Origin: Mastigias papua
Lineage: Eukaryota; Cnidaria; Scyphozoa; Rhizostomeae; Mastigiidae
Length of the DNA: 64,000 nucleotides
Assembly (NCBI GenBank): GCA_964019165.1
Contig: OZ025281.1
Coordinates: 9,166,388-9,230,387, forward strand
Reading direction: 5' to 3'
A model generated the notes under the pieces. The model was not told the origin of the DNA. It saw nothing but the letters and a program-made list of their open reading frames with translations, and did no database searches. Positions within the stretch are counted from its first letter, which is position 1. Every line of letters begins with the position of its first letter. The position numbers and the translations under genes are program-made. Positions 48,992 through 61,849 of this stretch are shown here, piece by piece.

Positions 48992-51067
48992 TCTGCCTCC
49001 AGTCCTGCCTGCCAATAGGCCTGCTAGCCTGCTACTTTGCCTGCCAATAGGCCTGCCTGCATGCCTGCCTGCCGATAAGCCTGCTTGCCTGCTCATACAC
49101 CTGCAAATAGGCCTACCTGCCGATATGACTGTGACTGGTCCAGGCAAATGCCTTGCCTGCCTGCTTCCAATACTCACTCACTCAATCGGTCACTCAGTCA
49201 GTCAGTCAGTCTGGCAATAGGTCTACCACTCGGCCAGCCCTACCAGTGGTCTACCACTAGGCCAGCCCTACCAGTGGTCTACCACTCGGCCAGCCCTACC
49301 AGTGGCCTACCACTTGGCCAGCCCTACCAGAAGCCTACCACTTGGCAGCCCCTACCTGTAGGCCTACCACCGCTCCTGCAACTCTTCTGCATCCAGTCCT
49401 GCCTGCCAATAGGCCTGCTAGCCTGTTACTTTGCCTGCCAATAGGCCTGCCTGCATGCCTGCCGATAAGCCTGCTTGCCAGCTCATACACCTGCAAATAG
49501 GCCTACCTGCCGATATGACTGTGACTGGTCCAGGCAAATGCCTTGCCTGCCTGCTTCCAATACTCACTCACTCAATCGGTCACTCAGTCAGTCAGTCAGT
49601 CTGGCAATAGGTCTACCACTCGGCCAGCCCTACCAGTGGTCTACCACTAGGCCAGCCCTACCAGTGGTCTACCACTCGGCCAGCCCTACCAGTGGCCTAC
49701 CACTTGGCCAGCCCTACCAGTAGCCTACCACTTGGCTGGCCCTACCAGTAGGCCTACCACCGCTCCTGCAACTGTTCTGCCTCCAGTCCTGCCTGCCAAT
49801 AGGCCTGCTAGCCTGCTACTTTGTTTGCCAATAAGCCTGCCTGCATGCCTGCCAATTACCCTGCTTGCCTGCTCATATACCTGCAAATAGCCCTACCTGC
49901 CGATATGACTGTGACTGGTCCAGGCAAATGGCTTGCCTGCCTGCTTCCAATACTCACTCACTCAATCACTCAGTCACTCGGTCACTCGGTCACTCAGTCA
50001 GTCTGGCAATAGGTCTACCACTCGGCCAGCCCTACCAGTGGCCTACCGCTTGGCCAGCCCTACCAGTAGGCCTACCACCGCTCCTGCAACTGATCTGCCT
50101 CCAGTCGTGCCTGCCAATAGGCCTGCTAGCGTTCTACTTTGCCTGCCAATAGGCCTGCCGATAAGCCTGCTTGTCTGCTCATACACCTGCAAATAGGCCT
50201 ACCTGCCGATATGACCGTGACTGGTCAAGGCAAATGGCTTGCCTGCCTGCGTCCAATACTCACTCACTCACTCAGTCACTCGGTCACTCGGTCATTCAGT
50301 CAGTCTGGCAATAGGTCTACCACTCGGCCAGCCCTACCAGTGGCCTACCACTTGGCCAGCCCTACCAGTAGCCCACCACTTGGCTGGCCCTACCAGTAGG
50401 CCTACCACCACTCCTGCAACTGTTCTGCCCCATGTCCTGCCTGCCAATAGGCCTGCTATTCTGCTACTTTGCCTGCCAATAGGCCTGCCTGCATGCCCGC
50501 CGATAAGCCTGCTTGCCTGCTGATACACCTGCAATTAGGCCTACAAGCCGATATGACTGTGACTGGTCCATGCAAATGGCTTGCCTGCCTGCTTCCAATA
50601 CTCACTCACTCACTCAGTCACTCGGTCACTCGGTCACTCAGTCAGTCTGGCAATAGGTCTACCACTCGGCCAGCCCTACCAGTGGCCTACCACTTGGCCA
50701 GCCCTACCAGTAGCCTACGACTTGGCTGGCCCTACCAGTAGGCCTACCACCACTCCTGCAACTGTTCTGCCTCCAGTCGTGCCTGCCAATAGGCCTGCTA
50801 GCCTGCTACTTTGCCTGCTAATAGGCCTGCCGATAAGCCTGCTTGCCTGCTCATACACCTGCAAATAGGCCTACCTGCCGATATGACTGTGACTGGTCCA
50901 GGCAAATGGCTTGCCTGCCTGCCTCCAATACTCACTCACTCACTCAGTCACTCGGTCACTCGGTCACTCAGTCAGTCTGGCAATAGGTCTACCACTCGGC
51001 CAGCCCTACCAGTAGCCTACCACTTGGCTGGCCCTACCGGTAGGCCTACCACCGCTCCTGCAACTGA
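48992..51067. repeat. 2,076-bp tandem unit, copy 2 (6 monomers)
   Basis: Monomer boxes lie at 49037, 49431, 49821, 50139, 50469 and 50811. Homology continues to 51,080, where agtcctgcc in the first copy reads agtcgtgcc. The crossover interval is only 13 bp (48,992-49,004, tctgcctccagtc), in the monomer trailer. The change cagtagcc to cagaagcc near 49,331 removes the usual TAG word. It lengthens a spurious open frame to 119 codons, a good example of how reading-frame length here tracks single repeat substitutions and not coding. Confidence 0.9.
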
Positions 51068-54000
51068 TCTGCCTCCAGTCGTGCCTGCCAATAGGCCTGC
51101 TAGCGTTGTACTTTGCCTGCCAATAGGCCTGCCGATAAGCCTGCTTGTCTGCTCATACACCTGCAAATAGGCCTACCTGCCGATATGACCGTGACTGGTC
51201 AAGGCAAATGGCTTGCCTGCCTGCTTCCAATACTCACTCACTCACTCAGTCACTCGGTCACTCGGTCACTCAGTCAGTCTGGCAATAGGTCTACCACTCG
51301 GCCAGCCCTACCAGTGGCCTACCACTTGGCCAGCCCTACCAGTAGCCTACCACTTGGCTGGCCCTACCAGAAGGCCTACCACCGCTCCTGCAACTGTTCT
51401 TCCTCCAGTCCTGCCTGCCAATAGGCCTGCTATCCTGTTACTTTGCCTGCCAATAGGCCTGCCTGCATGCCTGCCTGCCGATAAGCCTGCTTGCCTGCTC
51501 ATACACCTGCAAATAGGCCTACCTGCCGATATGACTGTGACTGGTCCATCCAAATGGCTAGGCTGCCTGCTTCCAATAGGCCTAGTATGTGGCCTGCCAT
51601 TCACTCACTCTCTCACTCACTCACTCAGTCAGTCAGTCGGTCACTCGGTCACTCGGTCACTCAGTCAGTCTGGCAATAGGTCTACCACTCGGCCAGCCCT
51701 ACCAGTGGCCTACCACTTGGCCAACCCTACCAGTAGGCCTACAACCGCCCCTGCAACTGTTCTGCCTCCAGTCCTGCCTGCCAATAGGCCTGCTAGCCTG
51801 CTACTTTGCCTGCCAATAGGCCTGCCGATAAGCCTGCTTGCCTGCTCATACACCTGCAAATAGGCCTACCTGCCGATATGACTGTGACTGGTCCAGGCAA
51901 ATGGCTTGCCTGCCTGCCTCCAATACTCACTCACTCACTCAGTCACTCGGTCACTCGGTCACTCAGTCAGTCTGGCAATGGGTCTACCACTCGGCCAGCC
52001 CTACCAGTGGCCAACCAGTTGGCCAGCCCTACCAGTAGCCTACCACTTGGCTGGCCCTACCAGTAGGCCTACCACCGCTCCTGCCACTGTTCTGCCTCCA
52101 GTCCTGAATGCCAATAGGCCTGCTAGCCTGTTACTTTGCCTGCAAATAGGCCTGCCTGCATACCTGCCGATAACCCTGCTTGCCTGCTCATACACCTGGA
52201 AATAGGCCTACCTGCCGATATGACTGTGACTGGTCCAGGCAAATGGCTTGCCTGCCTGCTTCCAATACTCACTCACTCACTCAGTCACTCGGTCACTCGG
52301 TCACTCAGTCAGTCTGGCAATAGGTCTACCACTCGGCCAGACCTACCAGTGGCCTACCACTTGGCCAGCCCTACCAGTAGGCCTACCACCGCTCCTGCAA
52401 CTGATCTGCCTCCAGTCGTGCCTGCCACTAGGCCTGCTAGCGTTCTACTTTGCCTGCCACTAGGCCTGCCGATAAGCCTGCTTGCCTGCTCATACACCTG
52501 CAAATAGGCCTACCTGCCGATATGACTGTGACTGGTCCATCCAAATGGCTAGGCTGCCTGCTTCCAATAGGCCTAGTATGTGGCCTGCCATTCACTCACT
52601 CTCTCACTCACTCACTCACTCAGTCAGTCAGTCGGTCACTCGGTCACTCAGTCAGTCTGGCAATAGGTCTACCACTCGGCCAGCCCTACCAGTGGCCTAC
52701 CACTTGGCCAGCCCTACCAGTAGGCCTACCACCGCCCCTGCAACTGTTCTGCCTCCAGTCCTGCCTGCCAATAGGCCTGCTAGCCTGCTACTTTGCCTGC
52801 CAATAGGCCTGCCTGCATGCCTGCCGATAAGCCTGCTTGCCTGCTCATACACCTGCAAATAGGCCTACCTGCCGATATGACTGTGACTGGTCCAGGCAAA
52901 TGCCTTGCCTGCCTGCTTCCAATACTCACTCACTCAATCGGTCACTCAGTCAGTCAGTCAGTCTGGCAATAGGTCTACCACTCGGCCAGCCCTACCAGTG
53001 GTCTACCACTAGGCCAGCCCTACCAGTGGTCTACCACTCGGCCAGCCCTACCAGTGGCCTACCACTTGGCCAGCCCTACCAGTAGCCTAGCACTTGGCAG
53101 CCCCTACCTGTAGGCCTACCACCGCTCCTGCAACTCTTCTGCATCCAGTCCTGCCTGCCAATAGGCCTGCTAGCCTGTTACTTTGCCTGCCAATAGGCCT
53201 GCCTGCATGCCTGCCGATAAGCCTGCTTGCCAGCTCATACACCTGCAAATAGGCCTACCTGCCGACATGACTGTGACTGGTCCAGGCAAATGTCTTGCCT
53301 GCCTGCTTCCAATACTCACTCACTCATTCGGTCACTCGGTAACTCGGTCATTCAGTCAGTCTGGCAATAGGTCTACCACTCGGCCAGCCCTACCAGTGGC
53401 CTACCACTTGGCCAGCCCTACCAGTAGCCTACCACTTGGCTGGCCCTACCAGTAGGCCTACCACCGCTCCTGCAACTGTTCTGCCTCCAGTCCTGCCTGC
53501 CAATAGGCCTGCTAGCCTGCTACTTTGTTTGCCAATAGGCCTGCCTGCATGCCTGCCAATTACCCTGCTTGCCTGCTCATACACCTGCAAATGGCCCTAC
53601 CTGCCGATATGACTGTGACTGGTCCAGGCAAATGGCTTGCCTGCCTGCTTCCAATACTCACTCACTCACTCACTCAGTCACTCGGTCACTCGGTCACTCA
53701 GTCAGTCTGGCAATAGGTCTACCACTCGGCCAGCCCTACCAGTGGCCTACCGCTTGGCCAGCCCTACCAGTAGGCCTACCACCGCTCCTGCAACTGATCT
53801 GCCTCCAGTCGTGCCTGTCAATAGGCCTGCTAGCGTTCTACTTTGCCTGCCAATAGGCCTGCCGATAAGCCTGCCTGCCTGCTCATACACCTGAAAATAG
53901 GCCTACCTGCCGATATGACTGTGACTGGTCCAGGCAAATGGCTTGCCTGCCTGCTTCCAATACTCACTCAATAACTCGGTCACTCAATCAGTCTGGCAAT

Positions 54001-54697
54001 AGGTCTACCACTCGGCCAGGCCTACCAGTGGCCTACCACTTGGCCAGCCCTACCAGTAGCCTACCACTTGGCTGGCCCTACCTGTAGGCCTACCACCGCT
54101 CCTGCAACTGTTCTGCCTCCAGTCCTGCCTGCCAATAGGCCTACTAGCCTGTTACTTTGCCTGCCAATAGGCCTGCCTGCATGCCTGCCGATAAGCCTGC
54201 TTGCCTGCTCATACACCTGCAACTAGGCCTACAAGCCGATATGACTGTGACTGGTCCATGCAAATGGCTTGCCTGCCTGCTTCCAATACTCACTCACTCA
54301 CTCAGTCACTCGGTCACTCGGTCACTCAGTCAGTCTGGCAATAGGTCTGCCACTCGGCCATCCCTACCAGTAGCCTACCACTTGGCTGCCCCTACCAGAA
54401 GGCCTATCACCGCTCCTGCAACTGTTCTGCATCCAGTCCTGCCTGCCAATAGGCCTGCTAGCCTGTTACTTTGCCTGCCAATAGGCCTGCCTGCATGCCT
54501 GCCGATAAGCCTGCTTGCCTGCTCATACACCTGCAAATAGGCCTACCTGCCGATATGACTGTGACTGGTCCAGGCAAATGGCTTGCCTGCCTGCCTCTAA
54601 TACTCACTCACTCACTCAGTCACTCGGTCACTCGGTCACTTAGTTAGTCTGGCAATAGGTCTACCACTCGGCCAGCCCTACCAGTGGTCTTCCACTG
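51068..54697. repeat. Array segment S16, mosaic of older blocks
   Basis: Monomer boxes lie at 51113, 51443, 51806, 52136, 52450, 52793, 53183, 53525, 53843, 54157 and 54471. Different parts match different places. The interval 51.2-51.8 kb matches 43.3-43.9 kb (offset 7,929), and 51.8-52.4 kb matches 42.5-43.1 kb (9,266). The interval 52.45-54.22 kb matches 17.99-19.77 kb (34,465 then 34,457), and 54.23-54.85 kb matches 20.43-21.05 kb (33,802). The last switch is a 655-bp loss (two monomers) inside the chimeric monomer at 54157. The segment thus joins pieces of the left and central array. Confidence 0.8.
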
Positions 54698-57600
54698 GGC
54701 CAGCCCTACCAGTGGTCTACCACTCGGCCAGCCCTACCAGTGGCCTACCACTTGGCCAGACCTACCAGTAGCCTACCACTTGGCTGGCCCTACCAGTAGG
54801 CCTACCATCGCTCCTGCAACTCTTCTGCCTCCAGTCCTGCCTGCCAATAGGCCTGCTAGCCTGTTACTTTGCCTGCAAATAGACCTGCCTGCATGCATGC
54901 CGATAAGCCTGCTTGCCTGCTCATACACCTGCAAATAGGCCTACCAGCCGATATGACTGTGACTTGTACAGGCAAATGGCTTGCCTGCCTGCTTCCATTA
55001 CTCACTCACTCACTCACTCACTCACTCAGTCACTCGGTCACTCGGTCAGTCAGTCAGTCTGGCAATAGGTCTACCACTCGGCCAGCCCTACCAGTGGTCT
55101 ACCACTAGGCCAGCCCTACCAGTGGTCTACCACTCGGCCAGCCCTACCAGTGGCCTACCACTTGGCCAGCCCTACCAGTAGCCTACCACTTGGCAGCCCC
55201 TACCTGTAGGCCTACCACCGCTCCTGCAACTCTTCTGCAACCAGTCCTGCCTGCCAATAGGCCTGCTAGCCTGTTACTTTGCCTGCCAATAGGCCTGCCT
55301 GCATGCCTGCCGATAAGCCTGCTTGCCAGCTCATACACCTGCAAATAGGCCTACCTGCCGATATGACTGTGACTGGTCCAGGCAAATGGCTTGCCTGCCT
55401 GCTTCCAATACTCACTCACTCATTCGGTCACTCGGTAACTCGGTCATTCAGTCAGTCTGGCAATAGGTCTACCACTCGGCCAGCTCTACCAGTGGCCTAC
55501 CACTTGGCCACCCCTACCAGTAGCCTACCACTTGGCTGGCCCTACCAGTAGGCCTACCACCGCTCCTGCAACTGTTCTGCCTCCAGTCCTGCCTGCCAAT
55601 AGGCCTGCTAGCCTGCTACTTTGTTTGCCAATAAGCCTGCCTGCATGCCTGCCAATTACCCTGCTTGCCTGCTCATACACCTGCAAATAGCCCTACCTGC
55701 CGATATGACTGTGACTGGTCCAGGCAAATGGCTTGCCTGCCTGCTTCCAATACTCACTCACTCACTCACTCAGTCACTCGGTCACTCGGTCACTCAGTCA
55801 GTCTGGCAATAGGTCTACCACTCGGCCAGCCCTACCAGTGGCCTACCACTTGGCCAGCCCTACCAGTAGGCCTACCACCGCCCCTGCAACTGTTCTGCCT
55901 CCAGTCCTGCCTGCCAATAGGCCTGCTAGCCTGCTACTTTGCCTGCCAATAGGCCTGCCTGCATGCCTGCCTGCCGATAAGCCTGCTTGCCTGCTCATAC
56001 ACCTGCAAATAGGCCTACCTGCCGATATGACTGTGACTGGTCCAGGCAAATGCCTTGCCTGCCTGCTTCCAATACTCACTCACTCACTCACTCACTCAGT
56101 CAGTCAGTCTGGCAATAGGTCTACCACTCGGCCAGCCCTACCAGTGGTCTTCCACTGGGCCAGCCCTACCACTGGTCTACAACTCGGCCAGCCCTACCAG
56201 TGGCCTACCACTTGGCCAGCCCTACGAGTAGCCTACCACTTGGCTGGCCCTATCAGTAGGTGTATCACCGGTAATGCATCTGTTCTGCCTCCAGTCCTGC
56301 CTGCCAATAGGCCTGCTAGCCTGTTACTTTGCTTGCCAATAGGCCTGCCTGCATGCCTGCCGATAAGCCTGCTTGCCTGCTCATACACCTGCAAATAGGC
56401 CTACCTGCCGATATGACTGTGACTGGTCCAGGCCAATGGCTTGCCTGCCTGCTTCCAATACTCACTCACTCACTCGGTCACTCGGTAACTCGGTCATTCA
56501 GTCAGTCTGGCAATAGGTCTACCACTCGGCCAGCCCTACCAGTGTCCTACCACTTGGCCAGCCCTACCAGTAGCCTACCACTTGGCTGGCCCTACCAGTA
56601 GGCCTACCACCGCTCCTGCAACTGTTCTGCCTCCAGTCCTGCCTGCCAATAGGCCTGCTAGCCTGCTACTTTGCCTGCCAATAGGCCTGCCTGCATGCCT
56701 GCCGATAAGCCTGCTTGCCTGCTCATACACCTGCAACTAGGCCTACCTGCCGATATGACTGTGACTGGTCCAGGCAAATGGCTTGCCTGCCTGCTTCCAA
56801 TACTCACTCACTCACTCTGTCACTCAGTCAGTCTGGCAATAGGTCTACCACTCGGCCAGGCCTACTAGTGGCCTACCACTTGGCCAGCCCTACCAGTAGC
56901 CTACCACTTGGCTGGCCCTACCTGTAGGCCTACCACCGCTCCTGCAACTGTTCTGCCTCCAGTCCTGCCTGCCAATAGGCCTACTAGCCTGTTACTTTGC
57001 CTGCCAATAGGCCTGCCTGCATGCCTGCCGATAAGCCTGCTTGCCTGCTCATACACCTGCAACTAGGCCTACCTGCCGATATGACTGTGACTGGTCCAGG
57101 CAAATGGCTTGCCTGCCTGCTTCCAATACTCACTCACTCACTCACTCAGTCACTCGGTCACTCGGTCACTCAGTCAGTCTGGCAATAGGTCTACCACTCG
57201 GCCAGCCCTACCAGTAGCCTACCACTTGGCTGCCCCTACCAGTAGGCCTACCACCGCTCCTGCAACTGTTCTGCATCCAGTCCTGCCTGCCAATAGGCCT
57301 GCTAGCCTGCTACTTTGCCTGCCAATAGGCCTGCCTGCATGCCTGTCGATAAGCCTGCTTGCCTGCTCATACACCTGCAACTAGGCCTACCTGCCGATAT
57401 GACTGTGACTGGTCCAGGCAAATGGCTTGCCTGCCTGCTTCCAATACTCACTCACTCACTCAGTAACTCGGTCACTCGGTCACTCAGTCAGTCTGGAAAT
57501 AGGTCTACCACTCGGCCAGCCCTACCAGTGGCCTACCACTCGTTCAGCCCTATCAGTAGCCTACCACTTGGCTGGCCCTACCAGTAGGCCTACCACGGCT

Positions 57601-59634
57601 CCTGCAACTGTTCTGCCTCCAGTCCTGCCTGCCAATAGGCCTGCTAGCCTGTTACTTTGCCTGCCAATAGGCCTGCCTGCATGCCTGCCGATAAGCCTGC
57701 TTGCCTGCTCATACACCTGCAATTAGCCCTACCAGCCGATATGACTGTGACTGGTCCAGGCAAATGGCTTGCCTGCCTGCTTCCAATACTCACTCACTCA
57801 CTCACTCGGTCACTTAGTCAGTATGGCAATAGGTCTACCACTCGGCCAGCCCTACCAGTGGTCTTCCACTGGGCCAGCCCTACCACTGGTCTACAACTCG
57901 GCCAGCCCTACCAGTGGCCTACCACTTGGCCAGCCCTACCAGTAGCCTACCACTTGGCTGGCCCTATCAGTAGGTGTATCACCGGTAATGCATCTGTTCT
58001 GCCTCCAGTCCTGCCTGCCAATAGGCCTGCTAGCCTGTTACTTTGCCTGCCAATAGGCCTGCCTGCATGCCTGCCGATAAGCCTGCTTGCCTGCTCATAC
58101 ACCTGAAAATAGGCCTACCTGCCGATATGACTGTGACTGGTCCAGGCAAATGGCTTGCCTGCCTGCTTCCAATACTCACTCACTCACTCGGTCACTCGGT
58201 AACTCGGTCATTCAGTCAGTCTGGCAATAGGTCTACCACTCGGCCAGCCCTACCAGTGTCCTACCACTTGGCCAGCCCTACCAGTAGCCTACCACTTGGC
58301 TGGCCCTACCAGTAGGCCTACCACCGCTCCTGCAACTGTTCTGCCTCCAGTCCTGCCTGCCAATAGGCCTGCTAGCCTGTTACTTTGCCTGCCAATAGGC
58401 CTGCCTGCATGCCTGCCGATAAGCCTGCTTGCCAGCTCATACACCTGCAAATAGGCCTACCTGCCGATATGACTGTGACTGGTCCAGGCAAATGGCTTGC
58501 CTGCCTGCTTCCAATACTCACTCACTCATTCGGTCACTCGGTAACTCGGTCATTCAGTCAGTCTGGCAATAGGTCTACCACTCGGCCAGCCCTACCAGTG
58601 GCCTACCACTTGGCCAGCCCTACCAGTAGCCTACCACTTGGCTGGCCCTACCAGTAGGCCTACCACCGCTCCTGCAACTGTTCTGCCTCCAGTCCTGCCT
58701 GCCAATAGGCCTGCTAGCCTGCTACTTTGTTTGCCAATAAGCCTGCCTGCATGCCTGCCAATTACCCTGCTTGCCTGCTCATACACCTGCAAATAGCCCT
58801 ACCTGCCGATATGACTGTGACTGGTCCAGGCAAATGGCTTGCCTGCCTGCTTCCAATACTCACTCACTCAATCACTCAGTCACTCGGTCACTCGGTCACT
58901 CAGTCAGTCTGGCAATAGGTCTACCACTCGGCCAGCCCTACCAGTGGCCTACCGCTTGGCCAGCCCTACCAGTAGGCCTACCACCGCTCCTGCAACTGAT
59001 CTGCCTCCAGTCGTGCCTGCCAATAGGCCTGCTAGCGTTCTACTTTGCCTGCCAATAGGCCTGCCGATAAGCCTGCTTGTCTGCTCATACACCTGCAAAT
59101 AGGCCTACCTGCCGATATGACCGTGACTGGTCAAGGCAAATGGCTTGCCTGCCTGCGTCCAATACTCACTCACTCACTCAGTCACTCGGTCACTCGGTCA
59201 TTCAGTCAGTCTGGCAATAGGTCTACCACTCGGCCAGCCCTACCAGTGGCCTACCACTTGGCCAGCCCTACCAGTAGCCCACCACTTGGCTGGCCCTACC
59301 AGTAGGCCTACCACCACTCCTGCAACTGTTCTGCCCCATGTCCTGCCTGCCAATAGGCCTGCTATTCTGCTACTTTGCCTGCCAATAGGCCTGCCTGCAT
59401 GCCCGCCGATAAGCCTGCTTGCCTGCTGATACACCTGCAATTAGGCCTACAAGCCGATATGACTGTGACTGGTCCATGCAAATGGCTTGCCTGCCTGCTT
59501 CCAATACTCACTCACTCACTCAGTCACTCGGTCACTCGGTCACTCAGTCAGTCTGGCAATAGGTCTACCACTCGGCCAGCCCTACCAGTGGCCTACCACT
59601 TGGCCAGCCCTACCAGTAGCCTACGACTTGGCTG

Positions 59635-60915
59635 GCCCTACCAGTAGGCCTACCACCGCTCCTGCAACTGATCTGCCTCCAGTCGTGCCTGCCACTAGGC
59701 CTGCTAGCGTTCTACTTTGCCTGCCACTAGGCCTGCCGATAAGCCTGCTTGCCTGCTCATACACCTGCAACTAGGCCTACCTGCCGATATGACTGTGACT
59801 GGTCCAGGCAAATGGCTTGCCTGCCTGCTTCCAATACTCACTCACTCACTCAGTCACTCGGTCACTCGGTCACTCAGTCAGTCTGGCAATAGGTCTACCA
59901 CTTGGCTGGCCCTACCAGAAGGCCTACCACCGCTCCTGCAACTGTTCTTCCTCCAGTCCTGCCTGCCAATAGGCCTGCTGTCCTGTTACTTTGCCTGCCA
60001 ATAGGCCTGCCTGCATGCCTGCCTGCCGATAAGCCTGCTTGCCTGCTCATACACCTGCAAATAGGCCTACCTGCCGATATGACTGTGACTGGTCCATCCA
60101 AATGGCTAGGCTGCCTGCTTCCAATAGGCCTAGTATGTGGCCTGCCATTCACTCACTCTCTCACTCACTCACTCAGTCAGTCAGTCGGTCACTCGGTCAC
60201 TCGGTCACTCAGTCAGTCTGGCAATAGGTCTACCACTCGGCCAGCCCTACCAGTGGCCTACCACTTGGCCAACCCTACCAGTAGGCCTACAACCGCCCCT
60301 GCAACTGTTCTGCCTCCAGTCCTGCCTGCCAATAGGCCTGCTAGCCTGCTACTTTGCCTGCCAATAGGCCTGCCGATAAGCCTGCTTGCCTGCTCATACA
60401 CCTGCAAATAGGCCTACCTGCCGATATGACTGTGACTGGTCCAGGCAAATGGCTTGCCTGCCAGCCTCCAATACTCACTCACTCACTCAGTCACTCGGTC
60501 ACTCGGTCACTCAGTCAGTCTGGCAATGGGTCTACCACTCGGCCAGCCCTACCAGTGGCCTACCAGTTGGCCAGCCCTACCAGTAGCCTACCACTTGGCT
60601 GGCCCTACCAGTAGGCCTACCACCGCTCCTGCCACTGTTCTGCCTCCAGTCCTGAATGCCAATAGGCCTGCTAGCCTGTTACTTTGCCTGCAAATAGGCC
60701 TGCCTGCATGCCTGCCGATAACCCTGCTTGCCTGCTCATACACCTGGAAATAGGCCTACCTGCCGATATGACTGTGACTGGTCCAGGCAAATGGCTTGCC
60801 TGCCTGCTTCCAATACTCACTCACTCACTCAGTCACTCGGTCACTCGGTCACTCAGTCAGTCTGGCAATAGGTCTACCACTCGGCCAGACCTACCAGTGG
60901 CCTACCACTTGGCCA
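59635..60915. repeat. Nested 1,281-bp tandem unit, copy 1 (4 monomers)
   Basis: Monomer boxes lie at 59717, 59991, 60354 and 60684, with lengths 274, 363, 330 and 314. The left edge is where gctggcccta (59,631) stops matching gccagccct (60,912). The 274-bp monomer has lost one more 28-bp unit than the 302-bp class and passes directly from the link to ttggctggccc. The second monomer is a long-insert copy. Confidence 0.87.
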
Positions 60916-61743
60916 GCCCTACCAGTAGGCCTACCACCGCTCCTGCAACTGATCTGCCTCCAGTCGTGCCTGCCACTAGGCCTGCTAGCGTTCTACTTTG
61001 CCTGCCACTAGGCCTGCCGATAAGCCTGCTTGCCTGCTCATACACCTGCAACTAGGCCTACCTGCCGATATGACTGTGACTGGTCCAGGCAAATGGCTTG
61101 CCTGCCTGCTTCCAATACTCACTCACTCACTCAGTCACTCGGTCACTCGGTCACTCAGTCAGTCTGGCAATAGGTCTACCACTTGGCTGGCCCTACCAGA
61201 AGGCCTATCACCGCTCCTGCAACTGTTCTTCCTCCAGTCCTGCCTGCCAATAGGCCTGCTGTCCTGTTACTTTGCCTGCCAATAGGCCTGCCTGCATGCC
61301 TGCCTGCCGATAAGCCTGCTTGCCTGCTCATACACCTGCAAATAGGCCTACCTGCCGATATGACTGTGACTGGTCCATCCAAATGGCTAGGCTGCCTGCT
61401 TCCAATAGGCCTAGTATGTGGCCTGCCATTCACTCACTCTCTCACTCACTCACTCAGTCAGTCAGTCGGTCACTCGGTCACTCGGTCACTCAGTCAGTCT
61501 GGCAATAGGTCTACCACTCGGCCAGCCCTACCAGTGGCCTACCACTTGGCCAACCCTACCAGTAGGCCTACAAACGCCCCTGCAACTGTTCTGCCTCCAG
61601 TCCTGCCTGCCAATAGGCCTGCTAGCCTGCTACTTTGCCTGCCAATAGGCCTGCCGATAAGCCTGCTTGCCTGCTCATACACCTGCAAATAGGCCTACCT
61701 GCCGATATGACTGTGACTGGTCCAGGCAAATGGCTTGCCTGCC
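60916..61743. repeat. Nested 1,281-bp unit, copy 2, incomplete
   Basis: Monomer boxes lie at 60998, 61272 and 61635. Identity with copy 1 holds to about 61,743. After that the tract follows the sequence 939 bp upstream, meaning one 342-bp step was lost. The second copy therefore joins a 60354-type leader to a 60684-type body in the monomer at 61635. Substitutions against copy 1 include ggcctatcacc at about 61,207 and caaacgcc at about 61,572. Confidence 0.82.
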
Positions 61744-61849
61744 TGCTTCCAATACTCACTCACTCACTCAGTCACTCGGTCACTCGGTCACTCAGTCAGT
61801 CTGGCAATAGGTCTACCACTCGGCCAGACCTACCAGTGGCCAACCACTT

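Larger units (their letters stand above)
54698..61849. repeat. 7,152-bp higher-order unit, copy 1 (21 monomers)
   Basis: Monomer boxes lie at 54869, 55279, 55621, 55939, 56329, 56671, 56997, 57315, 57657, 58043, 58385, 58727, 59045, 59375, 59717, 59991, 60354, 60684, 60998, 61272 and 61635. The 21 lengths sum exactly to 7,152. The next copy begins at 61,850, inside a run of 28-bp units (cacttggccag replaces ccactgggccag). The unit contains the nested 1,281-bp tandem pair and the two shortest monomers of the window (274 bp, at 59717 and 60998). Confidence 0.88.
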
